The notes under the pieces were generated by a model that was not told the DNA's origin, ran no database searches, and was given only the letters and a program-made list of their open reading frames with translations. Below, one piece after another: positions 15,843 through 25,100 of a stretch of DNA of 56,899 bases. The first letter of the stretch is position 1. The number at the start of each line of letters is the position of its first letter. Source of the DNA: a virus; IMG/VR virus record IMGVR_UViG_3300020183_000087, positions 1-56,899 of that record; one strand, 5' to 3'. A program made the position numbers and the translations under genes.

Positions 15843-16019
15843 TCAATTAAATTCTTCTATTCTTCGTTTATCCAAATATGTAAGTATTTCTTGTCTCCAA
15901 TCCATCAACTCATAATAACACTGTTGCTCATGAGCAACTTCACGCAACTCATGATCTGGTTTTAAGACGCTTTCATAAAAAAGATTAAATGCATCGCGTC
16001 TTTTTTGTTGTTTTTCCAT
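15843..16019 (-). CDS. Small hypothetical protein
   Basis: A 58-residue helical protein starting MEKQQKRRDAFNLFYES and ending DKRRIEEFN. The TGA is one base from the ATG of the radical SAM gene downstream. The tight junction and an open frame of good composition support it. Function unknown. Confidence 0.65.
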   Translation of the reverse strand: MEKQQKRRDAFNLFYESVLKPDHELREVAHEQQCYYELMDWRQEILTYLDKRRIEEFN

Positions 16020-16025
16020 AATTTT

Positions 16026-16508
16026 TTAGTTAATTTTTAATCCACCAACAAGAACTCTTTTAGATTTAGAGTATGCTGCTGAATGTGGTATGTTTGAAGG
16101 AAATAGCAATACTTTATTTCTTTCAGGAGTAACTTTATATTCACCTTCAGTTGTATGAAGGATGGTTTCTCCATCATTACAAGAATTCAAGTAAAGTATA
16201 AAACTATAATCTTCATTATGATCATGTTTATGTACGTGCATTCTACCACCATTTTCGTAATTAATCATATGAACGTAAAAATACTTTAATTGTCTATTTG
16301 AAAAATCCTCACATAACAAACGAAGTTTATCAATATAGTTATAAAAGATTTCCGTATCAATATAATTCAAAAGATTTAAAGTATAAAAACAGTTTCCAAT
16401 CAAAGAACTCTGCTTCTCATCTCTAAAAACTTCTGGATAATTAGAAACAAATTCAAGTAGAAGATTAAAGTAATTACTTACTTCATCCTCTACTAAAAAT
16501 TCATTCAT
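16026..16508 (-). CDS. Cupin/2OG oxygenase-like protein
   Basis: A 160-residue protein. The C-terminal half reads MHVHKHDHNEDYSFILYL, GETILHTTEG, then VLLFPSNIPHSAAY and KRVLVGGLKI, which matches the short 2OG oxygenases of cyanophages with clustered histidines, a distal histidine and a late arginine. The ATG at 16508 overlaps the stop of the upstream gene, so it was preferred to one 81 bases further out. Substrate unknown. Confidence 0.65.
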   Translation of the reverse strand: MNEFLVEDEVSNYFNLLLEFVSNYPEVFRDEKQSSLIGNCFYTLNLLNYIDTEIFYNYIDKLRLLCEDFSNRQLKYFYVHMINYENGGRMHVHKHDHNEDYSFILYLNSCNDGETILHTTEGEYKVTPERNKVLLFPSNIPHSAAYSKSKRVLVGGLKIN

Positions 16509-16686
16509 CTTCAACTTGATCAAACTCTTCAATTGCTGATACTGGAACCTCGTGCTCATTGGCAACAAGATACCAATGTTCTCCATCACGAACTCCCAAA
16601 TATTTCATTTGTTCTTCATCAAAATACTTTTCGCGCATTGCTGCTTGAATCTTTAGATGTATCAGTTCAGATTGTGAAATTTTCAT
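16501..16686 (-). CDS. Small hypothetical protein
   Basis: A 61-residue protein starting MKISQSELIHLKIQ and ending EFDQVEDE. The start at 16686 lies 20 bases inside the end of the upstream gene; two other in-frame starts further out would increase the overlap. The middle reads YLGVRDGEHWYLVANEHE. Function unknown. Confidence 0.6.
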   Translation of the reverse strand: MKISQSELIHLKIQAAMREKYFDEEQMKYLGVRDGEHWYLVANEHEVPVSAIEEFDQVEDE

Positions 16687-16891
16687 CAGCATAAACCTCT
16701 TTATATTTTTCAATCAGACGATCTCTCATATCATGATATGGAGTTACTGCCATATCATATTCATCCCCAAAGTTCCAATCTTCAGCATATCTGATTGCAC
16801 AGATAGCAGCTTGAATCATCGTCTTGAGTCCTTCTTTGTCAACTGTAATTTTAACCAGAGCAGTTGGATCTGAGATTGGTTCCATTTTCAT
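16667..16891 (-). CDS. Small hypothetical protein
   Basis: A 74-residue protein starting MKMEPISDPTALVKI. The middle is helical (MIQAAICAIRYAEDW). It overlaps the upstream gene as ATGA. No motif indicates a function. Confidence 0.65.
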   Translation of the reverse strand: MKMEPISDPTALVKITVDKEGLKTMIQAAICAIRYAEDWNFGDEYDMAVTPYHDMRDRLIEKYKEVYADENFTI

Positions 16892-17082
16892 TTTTCGATC
16901 CTCCAGTTTGGATCAGATACTTTATTTACCCAAAAATAGCACGTTTTATTCAAAGATTCAACATAGTAGCGATCATCATCTTCATTTTTAACTCTGCAAG
17001 AATGGAACCGTAGCATATCAAGAGTAAACTGAGATTTTGCTTCCTTACTGATTGGAGATAAGCAAATAAATTTTGTTTTCAT
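16888..17082 (-). CDS. Small hypothetical protein, CYFWVN family (paralogue of 903-1103)
   Basis: A 64-residue protein with a basic start (MKTKFICLSPISKEAK), then RYYVESLNKTCYFWVN and DPNWRIEK. The same order of features occurs in the gene at 903-1103. It overlaps both neighbours as ATGA. Function unknown. Confidence 0.65.
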   Translation of the reverse strand: MKTKFICLSPISKEAKSQFTLDMLRFHSCRVKNEDDDRYYVESLNKTCYFWVNKVSDPNWRIEK

Positions 17083-17252
17083 TTTACAAATACCGTTCCA
17101 GATTGAGGTTGTGTTCGATGTTTTTTAATATAATTGTGTGCAGATTGAACAGTTCTACAAACATCCAATTGCTGCCCATTGTAAATAATCATCAATTGAT
17201 TGCCAAATGGAACAGCAGCGTATCCATCGTCAGTAATAAATCCTTCTTTCAT
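17079..17252 (-). CDS. Small hypothetical protein
   Basis: A 57-residue, probably beta-rich protein starting MKEGFITDDGYAAVPFG, with QLMIIYNGQQLDVC and a basic tail. It overlaps the stop of the helicase gene and the ATG of the next gene, each by four bases. Position and composition support it. Confidence 0.7.
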   Translation of the reverse strand: MKEGFITDDGYAAVPFGNQLMIIYNGQQLDVCRTVQSAHNYIKKHRTQPQSGTVFVK

Positions 17253-18487
17253 CGTTTAATAGTAGCAATAGCAGGTTGACCTTCAACAAACACGGTGTCC
17301 ACAACGTTTTGTAGACGCTTGACCGTGGCAATACCCACGTTGCTGTAAACAGGAACATGGACAAGACCAAAGGACTTAGTGTAATCCTGGAGTTTACCAG
17401 GAGTAAGAGTGCCTTGTTGAATACGCTTTACGTCATCAAGATGAAGACGAATAACACGACCAACAGACTGACACATCTCAATGACGTTCATCTGACGCAT
17501 AAGCACCAGAGAAGTCAAACCAGGGACAGAGATACCTTCACTCAGAATAGAATAGTGCAGAACAATGAACTTTTTGTCAGGGTCAGCACCAAACTCTTTG
17601 ATGAGTTGGAAGAAGTGCTCACGAGTAATCTTCTGATCATTCAAGAATGCACCATGCTTGCTGGTGATCCAAAGGAGATCATATCCCATGGACTGAACTT
17701 CCTTCATGAAGTCAGTCTCAGCAAGCATACGGATCATCACCTTGGTGTTAGGAGCAGCAATCAGAACCTTCTCCATGTGGTCTTCATTGTAAATAGTGTC
17801 CAGAAGGGTCATACAGTCCCTCTCTGCTGCTTCCTCGCCCTTCAGACGGATGCTGCCAACGTTGATGGCATTGATCTTGGGAGGAAGAATGGAACCGTTA
17901 TTAACCAGGCGTGGAGCAGGAACATTGTAGATAATGCCACCATACACATCAGTGTCGTTCATTCCAGGTTTGGAAGCAGTGGCAGAATACTTAGGAGTAG
18001 CAGTGAAGAAATAACTGCGGTTAGCAGCAGAAGAGAAATACTTGACGAAAGGATAAAAACTTTTTTTGACTGAATTGTGCGCTTCATCATAGTAAATCGT
18101 ATCTACAGCAATGTTTGCCTCCTGAATGCGATGCAAAGACTGATAGGTAGTAAAGATCAACTTGTTACCTTTGGTGTGATAGCACCAGGAGAAGATTTGA
18201 TTTGGTTTAGTCGTTGTAAAATAGGGAAGATCGGCATTAGAGTGAACATGCATAATCGATGCATTAGTAATATGCTCAGCAAACTCGGCAGACAACTGAC
18301 GAGCGAGCATCAACCTAGGTGCAACGACCACGATAGTCTTATCGCCAGACATGAACTGACGAACAGCATCCATGATCGCCACCAGGGACTTACCACCGCC
18401 AGTGGGGATTACGATCATCCCCTTGAGGATGCGCTCCATGATGGCAAGTGCTTCGGACTGGTGAGGACGGAGTTGCATGGGTGTCAT
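17249..18487 (-). CDS. SF2 DNA helicase
   Basis: A 412-residue superfamily 2 helicase. LRPHQSEAL is the Q-like entry motif, VIPTGGGKS is Walker A (about 27-34), IYYDEAHNS is motif II, and YFFTATP is motif III. HYSILSEGISVPGL and QSVGRVIRLH are motifs V and VI. It resembles UvsW- and RadD-type helicases but lacks the N-terminal domain of T4 UvsW, so no symbol is given. The ATG at 18487 has no clear ribosome-binding site; TATAAT lies at 18500-18505 without a good -35 box. The gene looks richer in G+C than its neighbours. It follows a methyltransferase-like gene and may act with it. Confidence 0.82.
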   Translation of the reverse strand: MTPMQLRPHQSEALAIMERILKGMIVIPTGGGKSLVAIMDAVRQFMSGDKTIVVVAPRLMLARQLSAEFAEHITNASIMHVHSNADLPYFTTTKPNQIFSWCYHTKGNKLIFTTYQSLHRIQEANIAVDTIYYDEAHNSVKKSFYPFVKYFSSAANRSYFFTATPKYSATASKPGMNDTDVYGGIIYNVPAPRLVNNGSILPPKINAINVGSIRLKGEEAAERDCMTLLDTIYNEDHMEKVLIAAPNTKVMIRMLAETDFMKEVQSMGYDLLWITSKHGAFLNDQKITREHFFQLIKEFGADPDKKFIVLHYSILSEGISVPGLTSLVLMRQMNVIEMCQSVGRVIRLHLDDVKRIQQGTLTPGKLQDYTKSFGLVHVPVYSNVGIATVKRLQNVVDTVFVEGQPAIATIKR

Positions 18488-18539
18488 AACGATAGGAATA
18501 TTATACAGCAAAAATTACCGACCAACCTCTGATGAGTGG

Positions 18540-18956
18540 TCAGTTCAAGAATTGGTCAATGGTGATTGGGCCCATTGTACCATCAAATCGATAATGATAC
18601 TCAAGGGCATTATAGCACACATAATGCGGGTGATCTGTTGGAACGTCAAGTCTACGACACAACTCTTTATGATTGTCTTCCATCAACTCCACAGCATATA
18701 ACATATTATCGACAATATGTTGCTCTGAATGATACTTCCTAAGAGCTTTAAGTAGTTGAATTAAGAAGTTACCATCTCCAGCACAGTTATCAATAAAAGT
18801 AGAATTTGGATTCCTAAGAACTTCTTCTGGTATCTCAGCAATCATTTTATCAATCAACTCAGGAGGAGTAAAAACCTCCTGAGTCTTCTTAATCCGTTCG
18901 TCAGATCTATCTAATTTAGATCCATAAAGTTTATTGTGTTTATTTTTAGAGGACAT
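18540..18956 (-). CDS. N6-adenine methyltransferase-like protein, lacks NPPY
   Basis: A 138-residue protein. QEVFTPPELIDKMI matches the start of N6-adenine methyltransferases, FIDNCAGDGNFLIQLL is a good SAM-binding motif I, and YAVELMEDN is motif II. The chain stops before any NPPY catalytic motif, so on its own it is probably not a methyltransferase. It may be a SAM-binding remnant or a partner of the 1055-residue protein, whose gene overlaps it by 11 bases upstream. Confidence 0.7.
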   Translation of the reverse strand: MSSKNKHNKLYGSKLDRSDERIKKTQEVFTPPELIDKMIAEIPEEVLRNPNSTFIDNCAGDGNFLIQLLKALRKYHSEQHIVDNMLYAVELMEDNHKELCRRLDVPTDHPHYVCYNALEYHYRFDGTMGPITIDQFLN

Positions 18957-21900
18957 TAATACGCTTCAGATAATCAACTTCTTCTCCAGTAAACCCAAAC
19001 TGTTCAGACAGATTATTATAGTCTGTAATTTCAGGCACTTCACCATTTTTAATGGCAGCAGTGAATCCAGTGGTTTTTTTATAATTATCAATATAAAATT
19101 GAATGATTTTAAGATCAAAGATTTTGCTTAGACGATTTCCTTCTTCTTCAGAAGGGATAGGGCACCAACAATTAAGCATACCTACATGTCCATTAGAGAT
19201 AAAAATACCTCCTTTCTTATAAGTGGAGGAGAATGGAACAATAAATTTCAATATATCCCCAGTTGTAGGAACTATATCAGTCCTCGCTATTTTTTTAGAA
19301 GTGTGAAATACTTCATATTTTCCGTCAGGGGTATGGTCTTCTTTGGCGATTGCTTGACCCATCTTCAAAGGAATCCGAGGATGATTTGAATTAGCAATTT
19401 TTAGAAGAATAGATTTTTTAAGAACATCATCACCAAACATAGGAACTCCATCACGAAGATCCCATTCAAACGTACCTTCTTTAGTAATTACAGTAGTTTT
19501 ACCTTGATAAGGTTCATTGACAAGATGCCAACGACAAATAGATACTTTTTCAGTAAAATAATCATCTGCAGTATAATCAATCAGTTTAAGATTATAAACC
19601 GTAGAGAAGAGTTTAAGAAACTTTTTAAACTCTCCAGTGATGCCAAGAACAGAAGCAGGAGTTACCTCACACAGATCTCCACCAGGAGCAAGCAACTCAA
19701 GGTGTTGTTTAACAATTTTAGGCCAGAGTTTATTGTTCTTTGCCTTAGCGGCAGGATCATTATATGGGGGATTAGCAAGAATAGTAGTAAATTTCATATT
19801 CGGATGAGAATCAACCACTTTTACACGATTATCAATATATTTTACACGATTTCGATGACTATCGCAACTCTCCCAAACAGTAAGATCCTGAGAATCAATT
19901 CCACGCTCAAGAAGACGGGCAGTATGAGATCCGCTGGGATCACCAAACATATAAGTTTGAGACAAATCCTTACAGTCATCAATCATAGAATCCAAAAGAT
20001 TTGTGGGGATATGCTTTTGAGTTTGTGAAGATACTGAAAATTCATTAATTGTATTAGATACAGAATCCCTCATACTTGTTTGAATGATATTAGAAACAAC
20101 ACCAATACGACGAGTAAGAGTTTGAACAATATGCGAATTTTGGCGAACGACTTCTTCTAAAATACCTTCATAATCACCAGTAACAAAAGGATAAATTTCA
20201 GAACCAATCACATCATTAATTGAATACACGTTTTGTCCATTACGGATAATGTAGAAAATAGTCAAAGGAATAGACTCAAGTAATGCCTTGACGGTTTGTT
20301 TCTTCAACTCATCAAAATCATCAATCTTTTTTACCCGTTCAATCTCCCGAACAATACAACTCTTGTTATTAGCACCTTGATCATTGAGTTGCGATTCCTT
20401 CATCATGGTAGTAATAGCAGACTTAATCTTCAAATTAAAATCATTAAGTTTAGTAAAATCCAAAGATTCCAGGATGCTAGTAATAGTAGAAATAGTTACT
20501 TCAGTGTCTGCAGAGAGGGCATCTTGAAGCATCTCTTTGGAAAGCAGTTGAAATCCATTGTTCCATTCATGAATATTAGTAAAATCAACCACGCTATATT
20601 GTGAAAGCGTTGGATTATTGTCACATGCAAGTTGAAAAGCCTCATGAATTACACGAAGACAACGTTGAGCATCAAAATCAATTACCCACCAATCATGGTC
20701 ACCAGAACCACCACGAAAGGCAAACTGAGTCCAGAACTCAATTGAATCTCCTCCACGACAATTAATAACAGTATCAATTTTTTTCGCGGTTAAACCAAGA
20801 ACATTTGCAGATTGTGTAAGAATTAATGCTTTAGAATGTTCTTTCAAAAAACGATTGATATCATCTGGTCCATTTGTAGTATCGGATGTAACAACCAGAG
20901 CGGGGTAATAACAATTTACCAATTCTTGGAAAGCGTGACATGCTTTAACATTAGGCATTGCCATCATATGATAGGTTCCTTTAAAAAGACGTTCTCCAAT
21001 GCGAATCTCCCGTTGAGGACCAAAATAATTATGAATAAACTCACGAACAAGAGACTCATAAAGGAACTTATCATCTTTCATGATAAAGATATTTTTCATC
21101 GCATCAGGATCATCACCAAACAATTCTTTATATGCAGAAGTTTGATATTTTGCAAAAGCAACATTCATTTTAGGACGTGGACGTTCAAATACTCCTTTTT
21201 GACTATCAAGTTGTTCATCAAAATAAGTATAAACAAACTTCTGGTCATCTTCAGGGAACATCCAAGAAACTTTATGAGCAGTACCAGAGATGTAACAAGT
21301 ACGAGTATTAAGTGTATCACGAACCTTTATAAATTGAGAGGCGGTTCCACCAACATGACACTCATCAAAAGCAAGATAATCAACATTAGAAATCTTATCA
21401 AGACGCTTAATAATACTTTGAACTGTTCCCCAAAGAACAATATTAACATCGCGCTTCATCCAATATTCAAGTTGAACTTCCCAAGAAAGATCTTTAACAG
21501 AAATATACTTGATTGTAGGAAAGAACCGCTTAGAATCTTTCTTCCAAGATTCCTCAGGAGACTTTTGACGCGAACAAATTACCGAAAGTTTATAATTACT
21601 ATCTACAATGTGCTTTAAAACCATCACTGATTTGCCAGCACGACATTTAGCAAAAAGAAGAAACTCTAGATATTTCTTTTGCTTCCATGCATTGGAAATT
21701 TTTTTCAAAAATTCATTCTGAAAAGGAAATGGGTTAAATATTTCATACTTTTGTACTTTATTAGAGAAGAATTTTTCTTGAACCATCTGAACAATCATAT
21801 CAAGAGTATAAAGTTCAGGATCAAACTCAAAGGTCTCACTATTAGGACCGCCAAGCCTTTTAATTCCAGGAAGAGTATCAAAAAAAGAATGGATTACCTT

Positions 21901-22113
21901 ATCATGACCACGGTCTTTACCATCTTTACGTGTTGATACCTTTTCCCACCATCCACATTGAACATATGCATCCTTGGTTTGAGCAAGAGTTTGCTTTGCT
22001 TTACCATAGTCACTGTCTTTATGGCGTTGTTCATAACTAAATTGAGTTTGACCACAATTAAATGAATTAACGCCGCTCTTAAGAGTGTCAATATAAATGT
22101 TGACCAGAGCCAT
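18946..22113 (-). CDS. Large fused helicase-methyltransferase, restriction-modification-like
   Basis: A 1055-residue multidomain protein. Residues about 1-100 resemble a GIY-YIG/T5orf172-like nuclease (NIYIDTL, NCGQT, R30, VIHSFF, SETFEF), tentatively. Residues about 150-500 form an SF2 motor: AKCRAGKS (155-162), FDECH (249-253), YISGTAHK and FWTQFAFRGG. A helical stretch (520-710) follows. An N6-adenine methyltransferase comes next, with FGDPSGSHTA (723-732) and LANPPYND (779-786). The last 180 residues may recognise DNA. This order (nuclease, motor, linker, methyltransferase, target domain) is that of single-chain Type ISP-like restriction enzymes. A promoter lies just upstream. Confidence 0.75.
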   Translation of the reverse strand: MALVNIYIDTLKSGVNSFNCGQTQFSYEQRHKDSDYGKAKQTLAQTKDAYVQCGWWEKVSTRKDGKDRGHDKVIHSFFDTLPGIKRLGGPNSETFEFDPELYTLDMIVQMVQEKFFSNKVQKYEIFNPFPFQNEFLKKISNAWKQKKYLEFLLFAKCRAGKSVMVLKHIVDSNYKLSVICSRQKSPEESWKKDSKRFFPTIKYISVKDLSWEVQLEYWMKRDVNIVLWGTVQSIIKRLDKISNVDYLAFDECHVGGTASQFIKVRDTLNTRTCYISGTAHKVSWMFPEDDQKFVYTYFDEQLDSQKGVFERPRPKMNVAFAKYQTSAYKELFGDDPDAMKNIFIMKDDKFLYESLVREFIHNYFGPQREIRIGERLFKGTYHMMAMPNVKACHAFQELVNCYYPALVVTSDTTNGPDDINRFLKEHSKALILTQSANVLGLTAKKIDTVINCRGGDSIEFWTQFAFRGGSGDHDWWVIDFDAQRCLRVIHEAFQLACDNNPTLSQYSVVDFTNIHEWNNGFQLLSKEMLQDALSADTEVTISTITSILESLDFTKLNDFNLKIKSAITTMMKESQLNDQGANNKSCIVREIERVKKIDDFDELKKQTVKALLESIPLTIFYIIRNGQNVYSINDVIGSEIYPFVTGDYEGILEEVVRQNSHIVQTLTRRIGVVSNIIQTSMRDSVSNTINEFSVSSQTQKHIPTNLLDSMIDDCKDLSQTYMFGDPSGSHTARLLERGIDSQDLTVWESCDSHRNRVKYIDNRVKVVDSHPNMKFTTILANPPYNDPAAKAKNNKLWPKIVKQHLELLAPGGDLCEVTPASVLGITGEFKKFLKLFSTVYNLKLIDYTADDYFTEKVSICRWHLVNEPYQGKTTVITKEGTFEWDLRDGVPMFGDDVLKKSILLKIANSNHPRIPLKMGQAIAKEDHTPDGKYEVFHTSKKIARTDIVPTTGDILKFIVPFSSTYKKGGIFISNGHVGMLNCWCPIPSEEEGNRLSKIFDLKIIQFYIDNYKKTTGFTAAIKNGEVPEITDYNNLSEQFGFTGEEVDYLKRINVL

Positions 22114-22141
22114 GAATAGTATGCTTGTGAACTACTCAAGT

Positions 22142-22172
22142 ATTATACACCATAAAAAAGGGGGGTTGTCAA
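22142..22172 (-). promoter_or_regulatory. Promoter overlapping a terminator hairpin
   Basis: TATAAT (22142-22147) lies 29 bases before the ATG at 22113. TTGACA (22167-22172) is 19 bases upstream of it; reading TGACAA instead gives 18. The -35 box lies in the middle of the terminator palindrome of the tail-fibre gene. The spacing is longer than ideal, so strength is uncertain. Confidence 0.5.
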
Positions 22173-22180
22173 CCCCCCGT
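22154..22180 (-). terminator. Intrinsic terminator after the long tail fibre
   Basis: On the minus strand, GGGGGGTT pairs with AACCCCCC around a three-base loop (22160-22178), followed by TTTTTT (22154-22159). It begins eight bases past the stop of the tail-fibre gene. The centre of the hairpin is TTGACA, which may also serve as a promoter box. Confidence 0.8.
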
Positions 22181-22185
22181 CCAAT

Positions 22186-25100
22186 TCAAAGATTGTCCAG
22201 TCGTTCTTTGAGTTCGTTGATTTGCTGCTGCTGCTCCTTAATGGCTTCAATCAGAACCGCAACCATATTCTGGTATGCAACAGATTTAGTGCCATTAGGA
22301 CCCTCATGCACCAGTTCTGGTAGGACCTTTTCAACTTCTTGTGCAATAACCCCAATCTCACGTTCAGTTTGACCAATACGGTTAAAGTATACACCTCTGA
22401 GATCAAGCACTTTGCTAAGTGCATTACTAATACCAACAATATTCTCCTTAAGTTTCTCATCAGAGTTTGCAGTAACTGTACCAGAGAACGTAGCATTACC
22501 AGCATTGTTGATCCTTAGTCTCTCTTGTGGTGCAGAAGGACCAGAACCCTGTGTACCAAAGATAAGAGCAAATTGACCTGAAGTTCCTTCAGATGCACCC
22601 TTGATGTATCCACGCTCTCCATCGTTACCAACATCTCTACCCTCAAACTTCAATCCACCATAGAAATATGATGCATTGAGAGCAAGGTCAGTTTGCTGGA
22701 ATCTTAGATAATTACCATTAACATCACCAGTTGTATCAGCATTAGTTGTAATCAGAACATCATTTTGGAATGTTGAGATACCAATTACCTTTAAGGTATT
22801 AAGATTAACTTGTTGGTTAAACGTGCTGATACCAGTATTAACTAGGAATCCATTGGTAATGTTCCAAGTTAATGATTGTGCCCTAAACTCAACGTTATTC
22901 TCAAATAATGTTGGACCAGCAACATAAAGAGAATATCCAACTTTTGCTTGAGTGGTCTCAATACCCACATTTGTAATTGTGGAAATACCAACACCATCAA
23001 ATACCCAAACGTCAGACACGTTGAATAGACCAGATCCATCTCCCTGGAATGTTCCACTCCACAGACCAACATAATAGTTGTCTGGTTCAGATTGAATAGG
23101 TCCAAATTTCTTCCAAGCATTATCATTAGTATAAACCCATCCAAGTTCTCCACCAGATGGTGGCTCTGCATCAAATACAACGTTACCAACGTTACCAGCA
23201 ATTGCTGGTGTTGCAATTCCAATTGTGTATTCTCTAGCAATAATTTGATCACCTTGGACAAGCAAACTGTTTGCTTCAACAGAATCATTAATTGTTACTT
23301 TTTCATTGAATACTGCTGGACCATTAAATTCTGAGACAATATTATTGTCTTTGCCACCATCAACTTTAAGACCTCTGCTAACAGTTAATTGTTCAGTTAA
23401 ATCAACATCAAAACCAATAGCTTCACTATTACTGGTGAGGTCTTCACCTCTTACCGTTGGAATTGGGGCATTGGTAATTAAATCCTGACCAGTTGCACCA
23501 CTAGTAAACTTGGTTACTGTATAAGCATTACCCTTATCATCGAGTCCATTATAGAATGGAGTTCCACCATTATCAGATACAGACTGAGATAGAATTCTCT
23601 CAACACTTCTAAATTGTCTATCTTGTCTTTCTGGTAATGCCGTTGAGTAGTTACCAGGTCCAAAACCAAGATATTCAAAGGTATGTCCAGATGCACGAAT
23701 GATAGAGTTTCTTCTAAATTCTACTGGTTTGAATCTAACTTTTCTAACAACCGCACCAACAACATGAGTTTGCTTCTGAGTTCCAAATAATCCACGGAAG
23801 ACATCAATTGCAGTATTAGAAGTGATAGAATCACTAATACGCATAATCTCATTATCTACAATTAAATAATCACCAAGATCCCAACCCATGTGAGTTGCAT
23901 TAGTTACCGTTAAGGTATTAATGGTAGGATCAGTTAAAGCAACATTTAATGTTGTCGTAATACCAGCATATTGATAAACAAGTCTTGAAGATGATGCTTC
24001 ATCTGCAAAATCTATTGCACTGTTCTGAGCAGTAAATCCAATTGGGTAAACTAATCCAGATCCAGAAGCAATTGCTGTTGTTGTACCTACGCCAACATTT
24101 ACTGCAAAACTTGTTACATTATAAACTTCCGAAATAGTAAATTCACCATTATAAATTCCTTGATTAAATCCACCGAATTTAATTCTATTTCCAACTAAGT
24201 ATCCATGAGATTTGTTTGTAATTACACTAGCAATACCAGTAACATTATTATATGTAAGTGAGGAAATTCCTATAGACTCTCCAGTAACATAAGCAGTTAC
24301 ATCAGATAAAACAGTGGCATTTACATTGCTAAGACCATTGGTATTAATTCCAGTAATTTCTTGTATGCCAGTATACTGATACCTAGCGTAAATGGTTGAC
24401 GATGACGATACTTGTATATTTTCATCATCACCTGTTGCAATACTTTGAATTCTGTAAACATTATTATAATCAGTAAATCTACTATCACGAATACCATCAA
24501 TTTTAATTACGTCACCAACACTATTATGAATATTGAGTACGGTAACATATCCTGGGACCCACCCAGCAGTAGTAGCAACACCGACAACGGATAAAGTATT
24601 ACCAATACCAAATGCAGAACCACCTTCTACAATTTTAATTGCTGATATTGATCCAGCAGAATCAATTTCGATGTTTGCAGTTGCATATTTACCAGCGGTA
24701 GATCCAGCAAATCCAACAAGTCTTGCGTTGTATAGGGTTTGAATACTTCCAGACCCATCACCATAATTTGATCCAGCACTAGTAATTCCAACTCTTGTGA
24801 TAAAGTTTAAACCATGATCTTTTTGAGTTCTAATAGTATGTGCTGTTCCAGAACTTGATTGAATTTCAACAATTCCAAATCCAACAACAAAATCACGAAT
24901 ATTTTTATTAATAACCTCTTTAGTAATACTATTTTGTGGATTATTAATTTCTGTCAGACCCAGTGGTGATGGAAGAGCAAATGTTCTGGTTTGGTCTGGA
25001 TCAGAATCTGGATTATCTCTATCAAGTTGTGGATATAGATTTTTGACTGGTTGAGAGAATCTAAGATTTTGGAATGGTGCAACTTGTGGTGATGATGATG

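Noticed and set aside
17357-18073. A 238-residue open frame on the plus strand across the helicase gene
   Set aside because: It lies opposite a helicase with all SF2 motifs, in a G+C-richer stretch where antisense frames stay open by chance. Its translation shows no domain.
17249-18487. Naming the SF2 helicase uvsW
   Set aside because: The motor motifs agree, but the N-terminal domain typical of T4 UvsW is missing and its neighbours are methyltransferase-like genes. Helicase is the safer name.
20836-21618. A 260-residue plus-strand frame opposite the 1055-residue protein
   Set aside because: The minus-strand protein has clear helicase motifs over the same bases, and the plus-strand translation is low-complexity I/F/K/N without motifs.
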